Shown: piece after piece, positions 37,049-48,457 of the stretch
Layout: every line of letters starts with the position of its first letter
Position numbering within the stretch: the first letter of the stretch is position 1
Source of the DNA: Thiorhodovibrio winogradskyi
Lineage (GTDB): Bacteria > Pseudomonadota > Gammaproteobacteria > Chromatiales > Chromatiaceae
Direction of reading: 5' to 3'
DNA length: 64,000 nucleotides
NCBI RefSeq assembly: GCF_036208045.1
Contig: NZ_CP121472.1
Location: 1,251,531-1,315,530, forward strand
The notes under the pieces: generated by a model
Seen by the model: only the letters and a program-made list of their open reading frames with translations
Database searches by the model: none
What the model was told of the DNA's origin: nothing
Position numbers and translations under genes: made by a program

Positions 37049-37178
37049 TCTTATTTCTGCGTTTAGGCGATATGGTCATGGAGAGCCTTTGTCAGGAACT
37101 GGTTATTGAGCTCTTGAATTATCGCATTGTCCCATTCTCAGATACTAAAGAAACATCAGACCCGAAGCTGAGTGCATT

Positions 37179-38072
37179 ATGCTTTCAAATACTTGCTATT
37201 CGCTTCTTCTTATTGAGGGCAAGGAAGATGAATTTCTTCGTTTCAGGGCGCTGCTCGCGGATAGACCAGGGAAGGAGTATCGCCTGCGACGGGTTCGCAC
37301 GGTCGAGAGCGCTGAAACCCTGATCCTGGAGTCCGGGCCGCATAGCTTCGATCTCTGTCTGCTTGCGGATGATGCTGGTGATGATGACAATCTTGAATTT
37401 ATTTCAGCCCATAGCATGGACTCTGAGTTTCCGCCCATGGCGTTGTTGACTCGTCAGACCAACCCAGATCTTGAGCAGTTGGCACTGGATGCCGGTGCGA
37501 TGGATTGTCTGCAAACCTCTGAGTTGAGCCCTGCTTTGGTCGAGCGATCGATTCGCTATTGTATTGCGCAGCATTCAGCCAAACTGGAATTGGTTAAATT
37601 AGCCACGACAGATCCCCTGACCGGGATTTTGAATCGCCGAACCCTATACGATCTTGGCGATAAAGAGTTTGATCGCGCCACCCGTTATGGCCACCCGCTA
37701 AGTTTGGTGCTGATTGGTGTGGATCATTTCAGGGATGTGAATGATACCTTTGGCTATCAGGTTGGCGACAAGGTGCTTAACTCTGTCGTGTCAACTGTCC
37801 TGGCGGCGATCCGAGAGACGGATATCTTTGGCCGCTTTGGCGGGAGCGAGTTTCTGTTGATTCTTCCGCACACCGATTTAAAGGGCGCCTCCCTGCTTGC
37901 CGAGCGCCTTGGCATCGATATTCAAGGCCAGCCAGTCATTCACGACGGTGCTGTGATCGACATCTCCCTCAGTTGTGGCGTGTGTGCATTGTCAGATCAA
38001 GTCGAGTTTTTTGACGAACTCATTGTTGCTGCTGACCGCGCACTGTATCGGCAAGAGCCCGGGGTTTCATAG
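37179..38072 (+). CDS. Degenerate receiver-GGSEF protein with intact I-site (likely c-di-GMP receptor)
   Basis: 297 residues. Residues 8-125 have a receiver-like fold, but the expected phosphoacceptor position in FDLCLLADD is Ala and the conserved Lys is missing. A GGDEF domain follows (TDPLTGILNRRTLYDL). The active-site motif is GGSEF (221-225): the catalytic acidic residue is Ser, and the substrate-site His is Tyr (DTFGYQVGD). The inhibitory site RETD lies exactly five residues before it. Loss of catalysis with a kept RxxD is the pattern of c-di-GMP-binding receptors such as PopA. The phospho-independent receiver supports an effector role. The start lacks a strong ribosome site. Confidence 0.85.
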   Translation: MLSNTCYSLLLIEGKEDEFLRFRALLADRPGKEYRLRRVRTVESAETLILESGPHSFDLCLLADDAGDDDNLEFISAHSMDSEFPPMALLTRQTNPDLEQLALDAGAMDCLQTSELSPALVERSIRYCIAQHSAKLELVKLATTDPLTGILNRRTLYDLGDKEFDRATRYGHPLSLVLIGVDHFRDVNDTFGYQVGDKVLNSVVSTVLAAIRETDIFGRFGGSEFLLILPHTDLKGASLLAERLGIDIQGQPVIHDGAVIDISLSCGVCALSDQVEFFDELIVAADRALYRQEPGVS

Positions 38073-38229
38073 CACGGCTCGGATTGGCTGTGACTCTAGG
38101 CTCGGGGGTCCGAGTGAGGGCGTGCGCGGTCAAGGTGGACATTGCACGGTGGCTGCAATCGGAAAAACCGTGTATAAGCCTGTTGCCGGAATCATCCAAT
38201 ACCACACTTCATCACGGGAGATCGCCAGC

Positions 38230-39018
38230 ATGGCCAATTTTGCTGATTTGCTTGGATCCGTCATTCAGAACAACCTTGGCCCATCGGGGCAGCAGCGTAT
38301 CGGCAATGCGTTGCAGGATTTGCAGGCTAGCCTGGGGCAACTGAGCGGTGGTGGCGCGGCTGGTGCTGGCATGGGCGGCGTGCTCGGCAGCCTGCTCGGC
38401 GCGGCTGGCAATTCGCTGGCGGGTGCGTCGCAAAATCCGCTTCAGGCCGGTGGCCTTGGCGCCGTGCTGGGGTCCTTGGTCGGTGGCGGCGGGCAGTCCG
38501 TCAAAGGCGCGCTCTCGGGCGGGGCTTTGGCCATGATCGCGGGCGTGGCCTACAAGGCGCTGATGAATGCCAACCAGGGCGGGGGGGCGCAAGCGCCTTT
38601 CAGCGGCGGCAATCTGCCCTTGGGGTTACTGCCACCGCAAACGCCGGCCGAGGAGCAGGTGGTGGAGCAGAAAACCCAGTTGATTATCAAGGGCATGATG
38701 AACATCGCCAAGTCAGATGGAGAGATCAGCGGCGGGGAGATTCAGCGCATTCTGGGTAAGGCGCAAGAGTCTGGCCTGGGTTCGGAAGAACAGGCGTGGA
38801 TGATGGCGGAGATGAGCAAGCCGCTGAATCTCGATGCCTTTGTTGCCGAGATCCCCAATCAGGAGGTGGCCGCCGAGATCTATGCCGCCTCCCTGCTCGC
38901 GGTCGAGGTCGATACCGACGAGGAACGTGAATACCTGCGTCAGTTTGCCGACAAGACCGAACTGCAGCCGAGCGTGGTACAGATGATTCACCAGACCCTG
39001 GGAATGCCCGCTGTTTAA
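38230..39018 (+). CDS. DUF533 (YebE-like, TerB-fold) protein
   Basis: 262 residues. The N-terminal half is Gly/Ala-rich with several hydrophobic stretches (LGAVLGSLVGGGG). The C-terminal DUF533 domain reads TQLIIKGMMNIAKSDGEISG, AQESGLGSEEQAWMMAEM, and EIYAASLLAVEVDTDEEREYL, the tellurite-resistance TerB-like fold with acidic metal-like residues. YebE homologues are envelope-stress-induced, function unknown. ATG 38230 follows GGGAGATC. A tandem repeat lies just past its stop, where it meets the convergent bioD. Confidence 0.85.
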   Translation: MANFADLLGSVIQNNLGPSGQQRIGNALQDLQASLGQLSGGGAAGAGMGGVLGSLLGAAGNSLAGASQNPLQAGGLGAVLGSLVGGGGQSVKGALSGGALAMIAGVAYKALMNANQGGGAQAPFSGGNLPLGLLPPQTPAEEQVVEQKTQLIIKGMMNIAKSDGEISGGEIQRILGKAQESGLGSEEQAWMMAEMSKPLNLDAFVAEIPNQEVAAEIYAASLLAVEVDTDEEREYLRQFADKTELQPSVVQMIHQTLGMPAV

Positions 39019-39051
39019 ACCAAGGTCGCTAGAGATCCGGTGCGCTCTTCG

Positions 39052-39099
39052 CTTAGCACCTGGCTTAGCACTTGGCTTAGCACTTGGCTTAGCACTTGG
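39052..39099. repeat. Four tandem copies of a 12-bp unit
   Basis: CTTAGCACTTGG occurs four times (first copy CTTAGCACCTGG). The fourth copy contains the TAA of bioD on the minus strand; the earlier copies lie beyond it and each repeats an in-frame TAA. Confidence 0.9.
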
Positions 39100-39787
39100 C
39101 TGGCAGGGGAGCACAGTCGAAATAGCTGGCGACGGCCTCGGGTTTGGTGTTTGGCAGATAAGGGATGCAGCCAAGGCAGGGGGCCGTGATGCGGGATTTT
39201 AGCGTGGCGATGTTGGCCTCGACGGCCAACATCTCGGGCTCGGTCTGGGTGCCGACCCAGCCAGCGAGAGTGCAGCCGTCGGCGGCGATGGCGGCGGCGC
39301 TCAGCAGGGCATGATTCAGGCAGCCGAGCCGCAGGCCGACGACCAGCACCACGGGCAGGGGCTTGGTGTCGCCAAGCAATACGGGTAGATCACGCACCAT
39401 GAGCTGCTTGCCAAGGGGGACATGCCAGCCACCGACGCCCTCGACCACCAGCCAGTCGGCCTGCGTGCTCAGCCAGCGGTAAGCGGACAGAATGCGCTTG
39501 GTGTCAATGGGCTGTCCGCTTTGTTCCGCCGCCAGATGGGGGGCGATGGCGGGGGCGTAAGCGATGGGGTTGACCTGGTCGTAGGGCATTTGCTGGCTGC
39601 CAGCGGCCTGCAGGGCAAGGGCGTCGGCGTTGCGCAGGCCATCTTTGGTGGGGGTACAGCCGGAGGCAATGGGCTTCATCCCCAGGGCGCTGTGGCCTTG
39701 GCTTTGGAGGGCGCGCAAGAGTCCGGCAGCGATCAGTGTTTTGCCAGCGCCGGTGTCCGTGCCGGTGATGAAAAGGCCTTTGCTCAT
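39089..39787 (-). CDS. bioD: Dethiobiotin synthetase
   Basis: 232 residues. The P-loop GLFITGTDTGAGKTLIAAGLL is diagnostic, with KPIASGC and the VEGVGGWHVPLG stretch of the DAPA/CO2 site. BioD closes the ureido ring from 7,8-diaminononanoate with ATP and CO2. It is the last gene of bioB-bioF-bioH-bioC-bioD. bioA is not in the window. The stop codon lies in a 12-bp tandem repeat. Confidence 0.95.
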   Translation of the reverse strand: MSKGLFITGTDTGAGKTLIAAGLLRALQSQGHSALGMKPIASGCTPTKDGLRNADALALQAAGSQQMPYDQVNPIAYAPAIAPHLAAEQSGQPIDTKRILSAYRWLSTQADWLVVEGVGGWHVPLGKQLMVRDLPVLLGDTKPLPVVLVVGLRLGCLNHALLSAAAIAADGCTLAGWVGTQTEPEMLAVEANIATLKSRITAPCLGCIPYLPNTKPEAVASYFDCAPLPAKC

Positions 39788-39797
39788 CCGCGTAAGG

Positions 39798-40712
39798 TTA
39801 TCCAGAAAGGGAGCGGCGCTGGATGGCGCTGACGGGGATGGCGATGCCCTGATCCGTCACCCGCTGCGCGGGCGCTTTCTCTGCTGCCATCCATGCTTGC
39901 CCATAGACGACCTCCCAGGTGGAGGGCAGGCGATCATCCTGGCGCAGCCGCTCATAGGCGGCGGTCATCCGGCGCAGGCGTTCGCGACTGGTGAGCCCGC
40001 GTTGGCGGCCCCGCAGCCGGTTTTGGGTGCCGAGGGATTTCATGTCAGCCATCAGGTCGGTGACAGTTGCGTAGGTCAGGGTCAAGTGCTCGCAGTCCAT
40101 GACCGGATCGGCAAAGCGTGCGCGCACCAGCATGTCGCCAATGTCGTGCATATCAATAAAGGTTGATACATGCGCGCCGCCGTCGGCCTCGGCCCAGGCG
40201 CGGCGCAGTTCGATCAGGGTGTCCGGGCCGAAGGTGGTGAACATCAGCAGCCCCTTTGGTCGTAACACCCGGTAAAGCTCGGCGAAGCAGCCGCTGAGGT
40301 CGTTTGACCACTGCAGGGTGGCGTTGGAGAAGACCAGATCGACGGAATTGTCCGCCAGCGGCAAGCGGTCGATGTCACCACAGAGGGTGCGTGGGCGGTT
40401 GCGCCAGTGGCCACGGCGACGCGCGCGTGCGAGCATGCCAGTGGCAAAGTCCAGGCCGATGACCCGGGCGTTGCGATAGCGGCGGCAGAGATCATCGAGT
40501 GCCAGGCCAGTGCCGCAACCAAGGTCCAGCACGGTGGCGGGTTGCAGGCGCACATAGTCCAGGCGTTCGAGCAGGCGTTCGCCAATTTCGCGCTGAAGCA
40601 CTGCGGCGGCCTCATAGGTAGCCGCCGCGCGCTCGAAGGAGCGGCGCGCGGCGGTTTTGTCGATCTGATTGCCCGAGTGCGCGGGGAGCCGCGGACTGGG
40701 TGGCAGGCTCAA
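39798..40712 (-). CDS. bioC: Malonyl-ACP O-methyltransferase
   Basis: 304 residues, SAM-dependent class I methyltransferase. DKTAARRSFERAAATYEAAA is the typical BioC opening, VLDLGCGTGLALDDL binds SAM, and NATLQWSNDLSG is the family's post-II motif. BioC methylates malonyl-ACP so that fatty-acid enzymes can build pimeloyl-ACP ester. The likely start is TTG 40712, overlapping the bioH stop (TTGA) with GAGGTGG just upstream; no ATG suits the conserved N-terminus. Longer upstream reading lies inside bioH and is not coding. Confidence 0.92.
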   Translation of the reverse strand: MSLPPSPRLPAHSGNQIDKTAARRSFERAAATYEAAAVLQREIGERLLERLDYVRLQPATVLDLGCGTGLALDDLCRRYRNARVIGLDFATGMLARARRRGHWRNRPRTLCGDIDRLPLADNSVDLVFSNATLQWSNDLSGCFAELYRVLRPKGLLMFTTFGPDTLIELRRAWAEADGGAHVSTFIDMHDIGDMLVRARFADPVMDCEHLTLTYATVTDLMADMKSLGTQNRLRGRQRGLTSRERLRRMTAAYERLRQDDRLPSTWEVVYGQAWMAAEKAPAQRVTDQGIAIPVSAIQRRSLSG

Positions 40713-41461
40713 GTGGCCACCTCGGCAAGAAAGGCATGGATCAGATCGCTCAAGCGTTGGGCATGGGACAGGAAAGGCGCATGACCGGCACCGGGCAGAC
40801 ATGCGACGCGCGCTTGCGGATGCAGGATGGCGATGCGCTCGGCCACGGCGGCTGGTACCAGGGTGTCGCGCTCGCCAAAGAGCCACAGCGTGGGTTGGCG
40901 GATGTCTGGCAGCGGGCCACGCAGATCCTCGTCTCGCAGCAACTCGAGCCCGATGCGCAGTGCCTCGGGCTTGGCGTCAGGCGCACTGTTGAGCGCCTGG
41001 CGGAGTTGCTTGAGCAGTCTTGGCGCCTCCTCGCTGCCGCGTACCTGCAGCGTCAGAAAGCGCTGCAGGGTGGCCTTTGTGTCTTCGAGCAGAGCGGCGT
41101 GAAACTGTGCCAGCGTTTCCTCCGGCATGGCGACCCGCCAGTCGATGGCGCGGGTAAAGCGTGGGCTGGTGGCAATGAGAATCAAGGCACGGACTCGCTT
41201 GGGTGCCTGGCGCGCAGCCTGGAGTGCGATCAGGCCGCCAAGCGACCAACCTAGCCATACCGCCTGCTCGGGCGCTTGGGCGAGACAGGCATCGGCCCAG
41301 TCGGGCAGGGCACTCCAGTCGGTCTGCCAGTCGGCACCGGCATGGCCGGGCAGAGCCAGAGGGATGCGTTCGCGTCCAGCGGCCAGGCGATCGGGCAGGC
41401 TGGACCAGATGGCCGGGTTCATGCCCCAGCCGTGCAATAAAACCAGGGGATCAGGATGCAT
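40709..41461 (-). CDS. bioH: Pimeloyl-ACP methyl ester esterase
   Basis: 250 residues, alpha/beta hydrolase. LVLLHGWGMNPAIW gives the oxyanion strand, GWSLGGLIAL the nucleophile Ser, LWLFGERDTLVP the Asp, and GAGHAPFLSH the catalytic His. It ends the pimeloyl-ACP assembly started by BioC. Placement between bioF and bioC, overlapping bioF by 11 bp and bioC by 4 bp, supports BioH rather than another esterase. ATG 41461 follows AAGGAG. Confidence 0.93.
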   Translation of the reverse strand: MHPDPLVLLHGWGMNPAIWSSLPDRLAAGRERIPLALPGHAGADWQTDWSALPDWADACLAQAPEQAVWLGWSLGGLIALQAARQAPKRVRALILIATSPRFTRAIDWRVAMPEETLAQFHAALLEDTKATLQRFLTLQVRGSEEAPRLLKQLRQALNSAPDAKPEALRIGLELLRDEDLRGPLPDIRQPTLWLFGERDTLVPAAVAERIAILHPQARVACLPGAGHAPFLSHAQRLSDLIHAFLAEVAT

Positions 41462-42725
41462 CTGCCCGGTGCTCCTTGTTTGGGTGATCAGTGTTCGGTA
41501 GTGCCGCCAGTGCCTCGAGCAGGCGCTCGACATCGGCGATCTGGTGACTGGCCGAGAAACTGATGCGCAGTCGGGCGTGGCCTTGCGGGACCGTTGGTGG
41601 GCGAATGGCCGGCACCAGCAGTCCGCGCGCCTCGAGCCGGTGGCTCCAGTCGAGCGCGCGCGCGGAGGCGCCGGCCAGGAGGGGTTGAATGGGCGTGACC
41701 GAGGGCATCAGCGGCAGACCAAGTTCGGCCGCGCCCTGACGGAAATGATGGACCAACCGGGCGAGATGTTCGCGCCGCCAGGGCTCGGCTTGCATCACTG
41801 ACAGGGATGTCAGGCTAGCCGCCGCCACGGCGGGTGGAAGGGCGGTGGTGTAGATGTAGCTGCGCGCGCGCTGAATCAGGGTCTCGATCAGCGCTTCACT
41901 GCCGGCGACAAAGGCGCCAAAGGTACCAAAGGCCTTGCCCAGGGTGCCAATTAGAATAGGCACCTGTTGTTGCTCAAATGGGTCTTGCAACTCGGGTGTG
42001 GAGCGGGCACGAGCGGAGAAGCCAGCCAGTGTGCCGCGTCCATCCGGTCCGATCACACCCAGGCCATGCGCATCGTCGATTAGCAACCAGGCGCCGGCCT
42101 GTTGTGCCGCTTGCGCCAGCTCAGGCACGGGTGCCAGGTCGCCGTCCATGCTGAACACGCCGTCGCTCAGGATCATCGCGGTGGCTTTGTCGGTTCCGGT
42201 GCTGGCCAGCAGGCGCCGGAGATCGGCCGGGTCCGCATGGCGATAGCGGCGCATGCGCGCGCCACTCAAGCGCGCGCCGTCGATCAGCGAGGCATGATTG
42301 AGTCGGTCGCACAGAATCTGCTCGCCATGCCCGGCCAGGGCACTGATCACCCCCAGATTGGCCATGTAGCCGGTGGAGAACAAGAGCGCGCGCGGTCTTT
42401 GGGTGAAGTCGGCCAGGGCTTCCTCAAGCTGATGATGATAGCGGCTATGACCATTGATCAGATGCGAGGCACCACTGCCGACGCCGAAGTCGCTGGCCGC
42501 GCGCGTAAAGGTTTCGAAGACTCGCGCATCGTTGGCCAGGCCAAGGTAATCGTTGCCGCAGAAGGTCAGCAGGGTGCGCCCATCGACCTGCATCAGCGGT
42601 GCTTGGGGGCTCTCGCACAAGCGCCGGCGCCGATAGAGCTGGCGGTCGGCGAGTTCCGCAAGTTGCGAGCAGAGTACACGCTCACGATGAAAGGGCGCGG
42701 GTTCCGCGCTCGGTGGGACTGTCAT
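41451..42725 (-). CDS. bioF: 8-amino-7-oxononanoate synthase
   Basis: 424 residues, slightly longer than typical owing to a 30-residue insert around the [15 protein letters not shown] loop. PLP-dependent alpha-oxoamine synthase: [46 protein letters not shown], and the PLP Lys in [14 protein letters not shown]. It condenses pimeloyl-ACP with alanine. Its ATG overlaps the bioB stop (ATGA), so the genes are coupled. Confidence 0.95.
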   Translation of the reverse strand: MTVPPSAEPAPFHRERVLCSQLAELADRQLYRRRRLCESPQAPLMQVDGRTLLTFCGNDYLGLANDARVFETFTRAASDFGVGSGASHLINGHSRYHHQLEEALADFTQRPRALLFSTGYMANLGVISALAGHGEQILCDRLNHASLIDGARLSGARMRRYRHADPADLRRLLASTGTDKATAMILSDGVFSMDGDLAPVPELAQAAQQAGAWLLIDDAHGLGVIGPDGRGTLAGFSARARSTPELQDPFEQQQVPILIGTLGKAFGTFGAFVAGSEALIETLIQRARSYIYTTALPPAVAAASLTSLSVMQAEPWRREHLARLVHHFRQGAAELGLPLMPSVTPIQPLLAGASARALDWSHRLEARGLLVPAIRPPTVPQGHARLRISFSASHQIADVERLLEALAALPNTDHPNKEHRADAS

Positions 42726-43741
42726 TTGAAGCAGCCACCGGGCTGGTCGCGTCCTTCGGGCGGCATGGCCTCGAATGCGAGCCCCAGTCGCTCAAAAAGC
42801 GCCATATCCCGGTTGGTGCCGGCATTTTCGGTGGTCAGCAGGCGCTCGCCATAAAAAATGGAATTGGCGCCGGCCAGATAGCACAGGGCTTGGAGTTCGT
42901 CGCTCATGGTCGCGCGGCCGGCGGACAGGCGCACATAGGAGGCCGGCATCATGATGCGCGTTGCGGCCACGGTGCGGACAAACTCGAAGGGGTCCAGCTC
43001 GGGCGCGGGCGCCAGTGGCGTGCCCGCCACCTTGACCAACAGGTTGATGGGCACGGATTCCGGATGCGCCGGCAGATTGGCAAGCTGGCACAGCAGCGAG
43101 GCGCGGTCGGCGCGCGACTCACCCATGCCGAGAATGCCGCCGCTGCAGGTTTTGAGGCCGACCGCGCGGATATGCTCCAGGGTGTCGAGCCGTTCCTGAT
43201 AGGTGCGGGTACTGATGACTTGCCCGTAAAATTCCGGCGAGGTGTCGAGATTATGGTTGTAATAATCCAGCCCGGCGTCCTTGAGTCGCTGTGCCTGGGC
43301 GAGACTCAGCATGCCGAGGGTGACGCAGGTCTCAAGTCCCAACCCATGCACGGCCGCGATCATGGCGATGACCTGCTCGAGATGGGTGTTGCTTGGATTG
43401 CGCCAGGCCGCTCCCATGCAGAAACGGGTGGCGCCGCTGGCTTTTGCCGCGCGCGCGGCCGCGACGACCTCATCGAGCGACAGCAGGCGCTCGCGTTCCA
43501 GGCCGGTATCATGTTGAGCGCTTTGGGAACAGTAGCCGCAGTCCTCCGGGCAGGCGCCGGTCTTGATGCTGAGCAGGGTGCTGACCTGCACTCGATTGGG
43601 GTCGAAATGCTGGCGATGGGCCTGCTGAGCGGCGAATATCAGATCATTGAAGGGCTGGCTTAGCAGGGTTTCCGCATCCTGCCGCGTCCAGTCATGGCGC
43701 AAGTCTGCAGGGTGCGAGTGGGGTGCGAGATCCAAAGGCAT
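42722..43741 (-). CDS. bioB: Biotin synthase
   Basis: 339 residues, radical-SAM enzyme that inserts sulfur into dethiobiotin. The cluster motif is [17 protein letters not shown]; further blocks are [35 protein letters not shown] and the C-terminal [15 protein letters not shown] 43741 fits homologues; a longer reading from 43843 would cross the promoter. It is the first gene of the bio operon and overlaps the divergent comF frame if that gene starts at its first ATG. Confidence 0.95.
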   Translation of the reverse strand: MPLDLAPHSHPADLRHDWTRQDAETLLSQPFNDLIFAAQQAHRQHFDPNRVQVSTLLSIKTGACPEDCGYCSQSAQHDTGLERERLLSLDEVVAAARAAKASGATRFCMGAAWRNPSNTHLEQVIAMIAAVHGLGLETCVTLGMLSLAQAQRLKDAGLDYYNHNLDTSPEFYGQVISTRTYQERLDTLEHIRAVGLKTCSGGILGMGESRADRASLLCQLANLPAHPESVPINLLVKVAGTPLAPAPELDPFEFVRTVAATRIMMPASYVRLSAGRATMSDELQALCYLAGANSIFYGERLLTTENAGTNRDMALFERLGLAFEAMPPEGRDQPGGCFK

Positions 43742-44591
43742 GGCGGGAAATTCCGTGAATAGGCGCCTAGAGCAGGCGGCGTGGGAAGGGCCGCGTCTCG
43801 CGGCACAGGCAGATAAGCTTAAGGCTATCGGCGACCCTGTCAACCATCATGCGTCTTGGTGGTTGACAGCGGCCCGGCGACGGGGGAAGACGTTGCTCCA
43901 ATTGGCGCTGAATAGCGCCTATCCACCGACTTGCGTGCTCTGCGGTGCCGCGGGTTTTGGCGAATTGGATCTGTGCCTTGGGTGCCTGGCTGATCTGCCG
44001 GACATTGCGCCGAGTTGCGGCTGCTGCGCGCTGCCGCTCCCGGCCGGCGCGCCGGATGGTATGCGCTGTGGAGGCTGTCAGCGTCAGCCACCGGCCTACG
44101 ACCGATGCATTGCACTGTTTCGCTATCAAGGCGCGGTGACGCGGCTGATCGGTGACTTCAAATTCCGCCAGCGGCTGCATCTCGGCCGGCTGTTCGGTCA
44201 ACTTCTGGCCGAAGCGGCCCGCTGGCAGCCGGATGTGTCCCTGCCCGAGTTGCTGGTGCCGGTCCCCTTGCATCCCTCGCGGCTGCGTCAGCGCGGGTAT
44301 AACCAATCGCTGGAAGTGGCGCGGGTTGCCAGTCATGAACTGGGTATTGATGTGGATGGTGGCAGGATCGAACGCGTGGTCGCGACGCCGCCGCAGCTCA
44401 GGCTCGCGCGGGCGGAACGTCAGAGCAATGTGCGTGACGCTTTTCGTGTGCGACAGCCGCTTTGCGCGCGCCATGTCGCCATTGTCGATGACGTGGTCAC
44501 CACTGGCGCCACGGTCGGCGAGCTTGCGCGCGTGCTGCGTCAGGCAGGCGTCGAGCGCGTCGATGTTTGGGCGGTGGGGCGAACACCCTGA
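43740..44591 (+). CDS. comF: ComF family phosphoribosyltransferase-fold protein
   Basis: Up to 283 residues. Zinc-like cysteine pairs (CVLCG, CLGC, CGCC, CGGC) precede [41 protein letters not shown] and the PRPP loop [17 protein letters not shown]. ComF proteins support DNA uptake in competence, with unclear chemistry. The start is doubtful: ATG 43740 overlaps the bioB start codon, leaving no room for a promoter, whereas an in-frame TTG at 43863 would give 242 residues, closer to the family's usual length. Confidence 0.85.
   Translation: MAGNSVNRRLEQAAWEGPRLAAQADKLKAIGDPVNHHASWWLTAARRRGKTLLQLALNSAYPPTCVLCGAAGFGELDLCLGCLADLPDIAPSCGCCALPLPAGAPDGMRCGGCQRQPPAYDRCIALFRYQGAVTRLIGDFKFRQRLHLGRLFGQLLAEAARWQPDVSLPELLVPVPLHPSRLRQRGYNQSLEVARVASHELGIDVDGGRIERVVATPPQLRLARAERQSNVRDAFRVRQPLCARHVAIVDDVVTTGATVGELARVLRQAGVERVDVWAVGRTP
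43816..43843 (-). promoter_or_regulatory. bioB: Likely bioB promoter
   Basis: On the minus strand a perfect TTGACA (43843-43838) is followed after 16 bp by TAAGCT (43821-43816), about 75 bp before the bioB start. It lies inside the longest possible comF frame, which is an argument for a later comF start. No BirA-type operator was recognised. Confidence 0.4.
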
Positions 44592-44604
44592 CGAATTAGG
44601 CGAA

Positions 44605-46404
<1,800 letters not shown>

Positions 46405-46418
<14 letters not shown>

Positions 46419-47853
46419 GGGCGGCCGCTCGGTCAAGTTCAATCAGTTCCAGGCGATGGTTGCCGCAGGGGTGCTCGTCCGAGGGGCCCTGGGTCAGCAA
46501 CACCAGCCCATCGCGAATCCCCATGTCACGCAGCCAGGCGCGGACGAATTCGCCCCACTCGGCGCGATCCTCGCGCACGTCGATCGGCTGAATGCCGTAG
46601 GAGAATTCCAGCGCCTGGGAGGTGGCGGGCAGCGGACTCAGGGCCACAATCCAGTGTGGTAACCGAAAGCGGGCAATGTTGCGCGCGGTGTTGCCGCTGC
46701 GAGTGGGGGTGATGATGACCTGTGGCGCGCTGCGCTCGGCGGTGTGGTAGACGCTGCGAGCAATCAGATCGACCGCGCGCAGGCTGCCACCGCTGCCATA
46801 GGCACCCAAGGCCTGGGCCAGGGCGCGGTTGTCGCGCTCGGGCTCGGTGGCGGCGGCGATACCGGCCAGCATGGCGACGGATTCAACTGGGAAGCGACCC
46901 ATGGCGGATTCGGCCGAGAGCATCACGCAATCGGTGCCGCCGAGGATGGCATTGGCCACGTCGGTGGCCTCGGCGCGGGTCGGACGGCGGAAGAGCACCA
47001 TGGACTCGAGCATCTGGGTGGCGGTGATGACCGGTTTGGCGCGCATGTTGGCAATTTCGGTGATGCGCTTTTGCGCGACGGCGATGTTCTCGATGGGAAT
47101 TTCCACGCCGAGATCGCCGCGTGCCACCATGATGCCGTCGCTGGCCTCGAGAATGGCTTCCAGCTTGTCCAGTGCGTCGGCGCGCTCGATCTTGGCGATG
47201 AGAAAGGGCTGATAGTTGAGTTCCGCCGCCGCCGCGCGCACCGCTTGCATATCCTCGGCGTTGGCCACGAAGGATTGGCTAATGGCATCCACGCCCTGCT
47301 CGGCGGCAAAGCGCAGCCAGTCGTGGTCCTCCTCGGTGAAGGCGCTGATGCCAAGGTCAATGCCGGGCAGGTTCAGCCCTTTGCGCGAGCGCAACTCGCC
47401 GCCGGCGCGGACGTTGCAGACCACCTCGGTTGCGCTGACCTCCACGACTTTGAGCAGAATGAAGCCGTCGTTCAAAAATAGCCGGTCGCCGGGTTTAACC
47501 GCCGCGGGTAAACCTTTGAAAGTAACGCTGGCGCGTTCGACGTTACCGAGAATGTCCTCGGTGGTCAGGGTAAAGAGGTTGTCGCGCACCAATTCAACCG
47601 GCTCCTCGGCCAGGTCGCCAATGCGCATCTTGGGTCCGGGTAGGTCGCCCATGATGGCCAGGCGTTGGCCGGTGTCTTGCGCCGCTTGGCGCAGGCGCCT
47701 AATGCGCTCGGCGTGGGATTGGGGGTCGCCGTGGGAGAAGTTGAGTCGAGCGATATTCATCCCGGCTTTTAGCATCTGGCACAGGATCACTGGTTGATCC
47801 GAAGCGGGGCCGATGGTGGCGACGATTTTGGTTTTGTGCGAACGAAACTGCAT
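46405..47853 (-). CDS. pyk: Pyruvate kinase
   Basis: 482 residues. [18 protein letters not shown] opens it; [25 protein letters not shown], the Lys region [28 protein letters not shown] and [12 protein letters not shown] are all present. The C-terminal domain carries the allosteric-type loop [14 protein letters not shown]. It transfers phosphate from PEP to ADP. A PPDK gene (55302) that runs the reverse direction lies 7 kb away, so this bacterium can control flux at this node both ways. ATG 47853 was chosen; longer reading upstream is not conserved-like. Confidence 0.95.
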
Positions 47854-48356
47854 GAGGGGTGGCGTTCCAATGGAAGTGAAGCAAGGATTGGTAATAAGGA
47901 CTGGGTATAAGGTCCGGATTTTGCGAGTGAGCTTTTCGGTGCTCCGGGGGATTATGGCTAGGCCTCTGTCATAGCATGCCATCCTGATGTGACCGATTCG
48001 TCAATAGGTCAGTTGGTTTTTGGCAGATTTCTCTTTGCACCCGCATGGTTTTCTAGTATCTTACGGCCGAAACGCCTGCCGCTAATTCGGTGACTGACTC
48101 TCCCGCCTAGTTGATTCTTCCCCTCCTGCTCGATGCGCTCCGCCTTGTGAGTTGTCAGCTTCCAGTGACCATTTGGGTGCAAACCCTGGGAGTGAAGTTG
48201 CTCGTAAGGCGTTCCGATCTCGCCCAGACCTGGTCGCTGCCGGCCCCGCGCCGTCATGTCGCCGGATCTTCGCCCGCTCGAACTGATCGCGGATTTTACA
48301 CATCGAGTGCAGGGCGCAACAGGACCGGAGTTTTAAGCCCGATCAGTCTGGTGTTC
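47854..48356. other. Intergenic region between pyk and the RRM gene
   Basis: About 500 bp holding the promoters of divergent genes. No protein or RNA gene is recognised. The rightmost part forms the leader of the RRM gene. Confidence 0.4.
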
Positions 48357-48437
48357 AGGCTGGCGCGCGTATCTGCCAGCCTGATCTTCGTCCGGTGAGT
48401 GCATTGGCCGGGCGGAGGCGCCCGTTCCGCAATGCAC
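48357..48437 (+). promoter_or_regulatory. Two strong hairpins in the RRM gene leader
   Basis: AGGCTGGC/GCCAGCCT (48357-48382) and GTGCATTG/CAATGCAC (48399-48437, with an inner GGGCG/CGCCC) stand directly before the ribosome site of the RRM gene. Many bacterial RRM proteins are cold-induced through leader structure. No T-tract follows, so termination is less likely. Confidence 0.5.
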
Positions 48438-48457
48438 ATTTTTGATGAGAGAGACTG

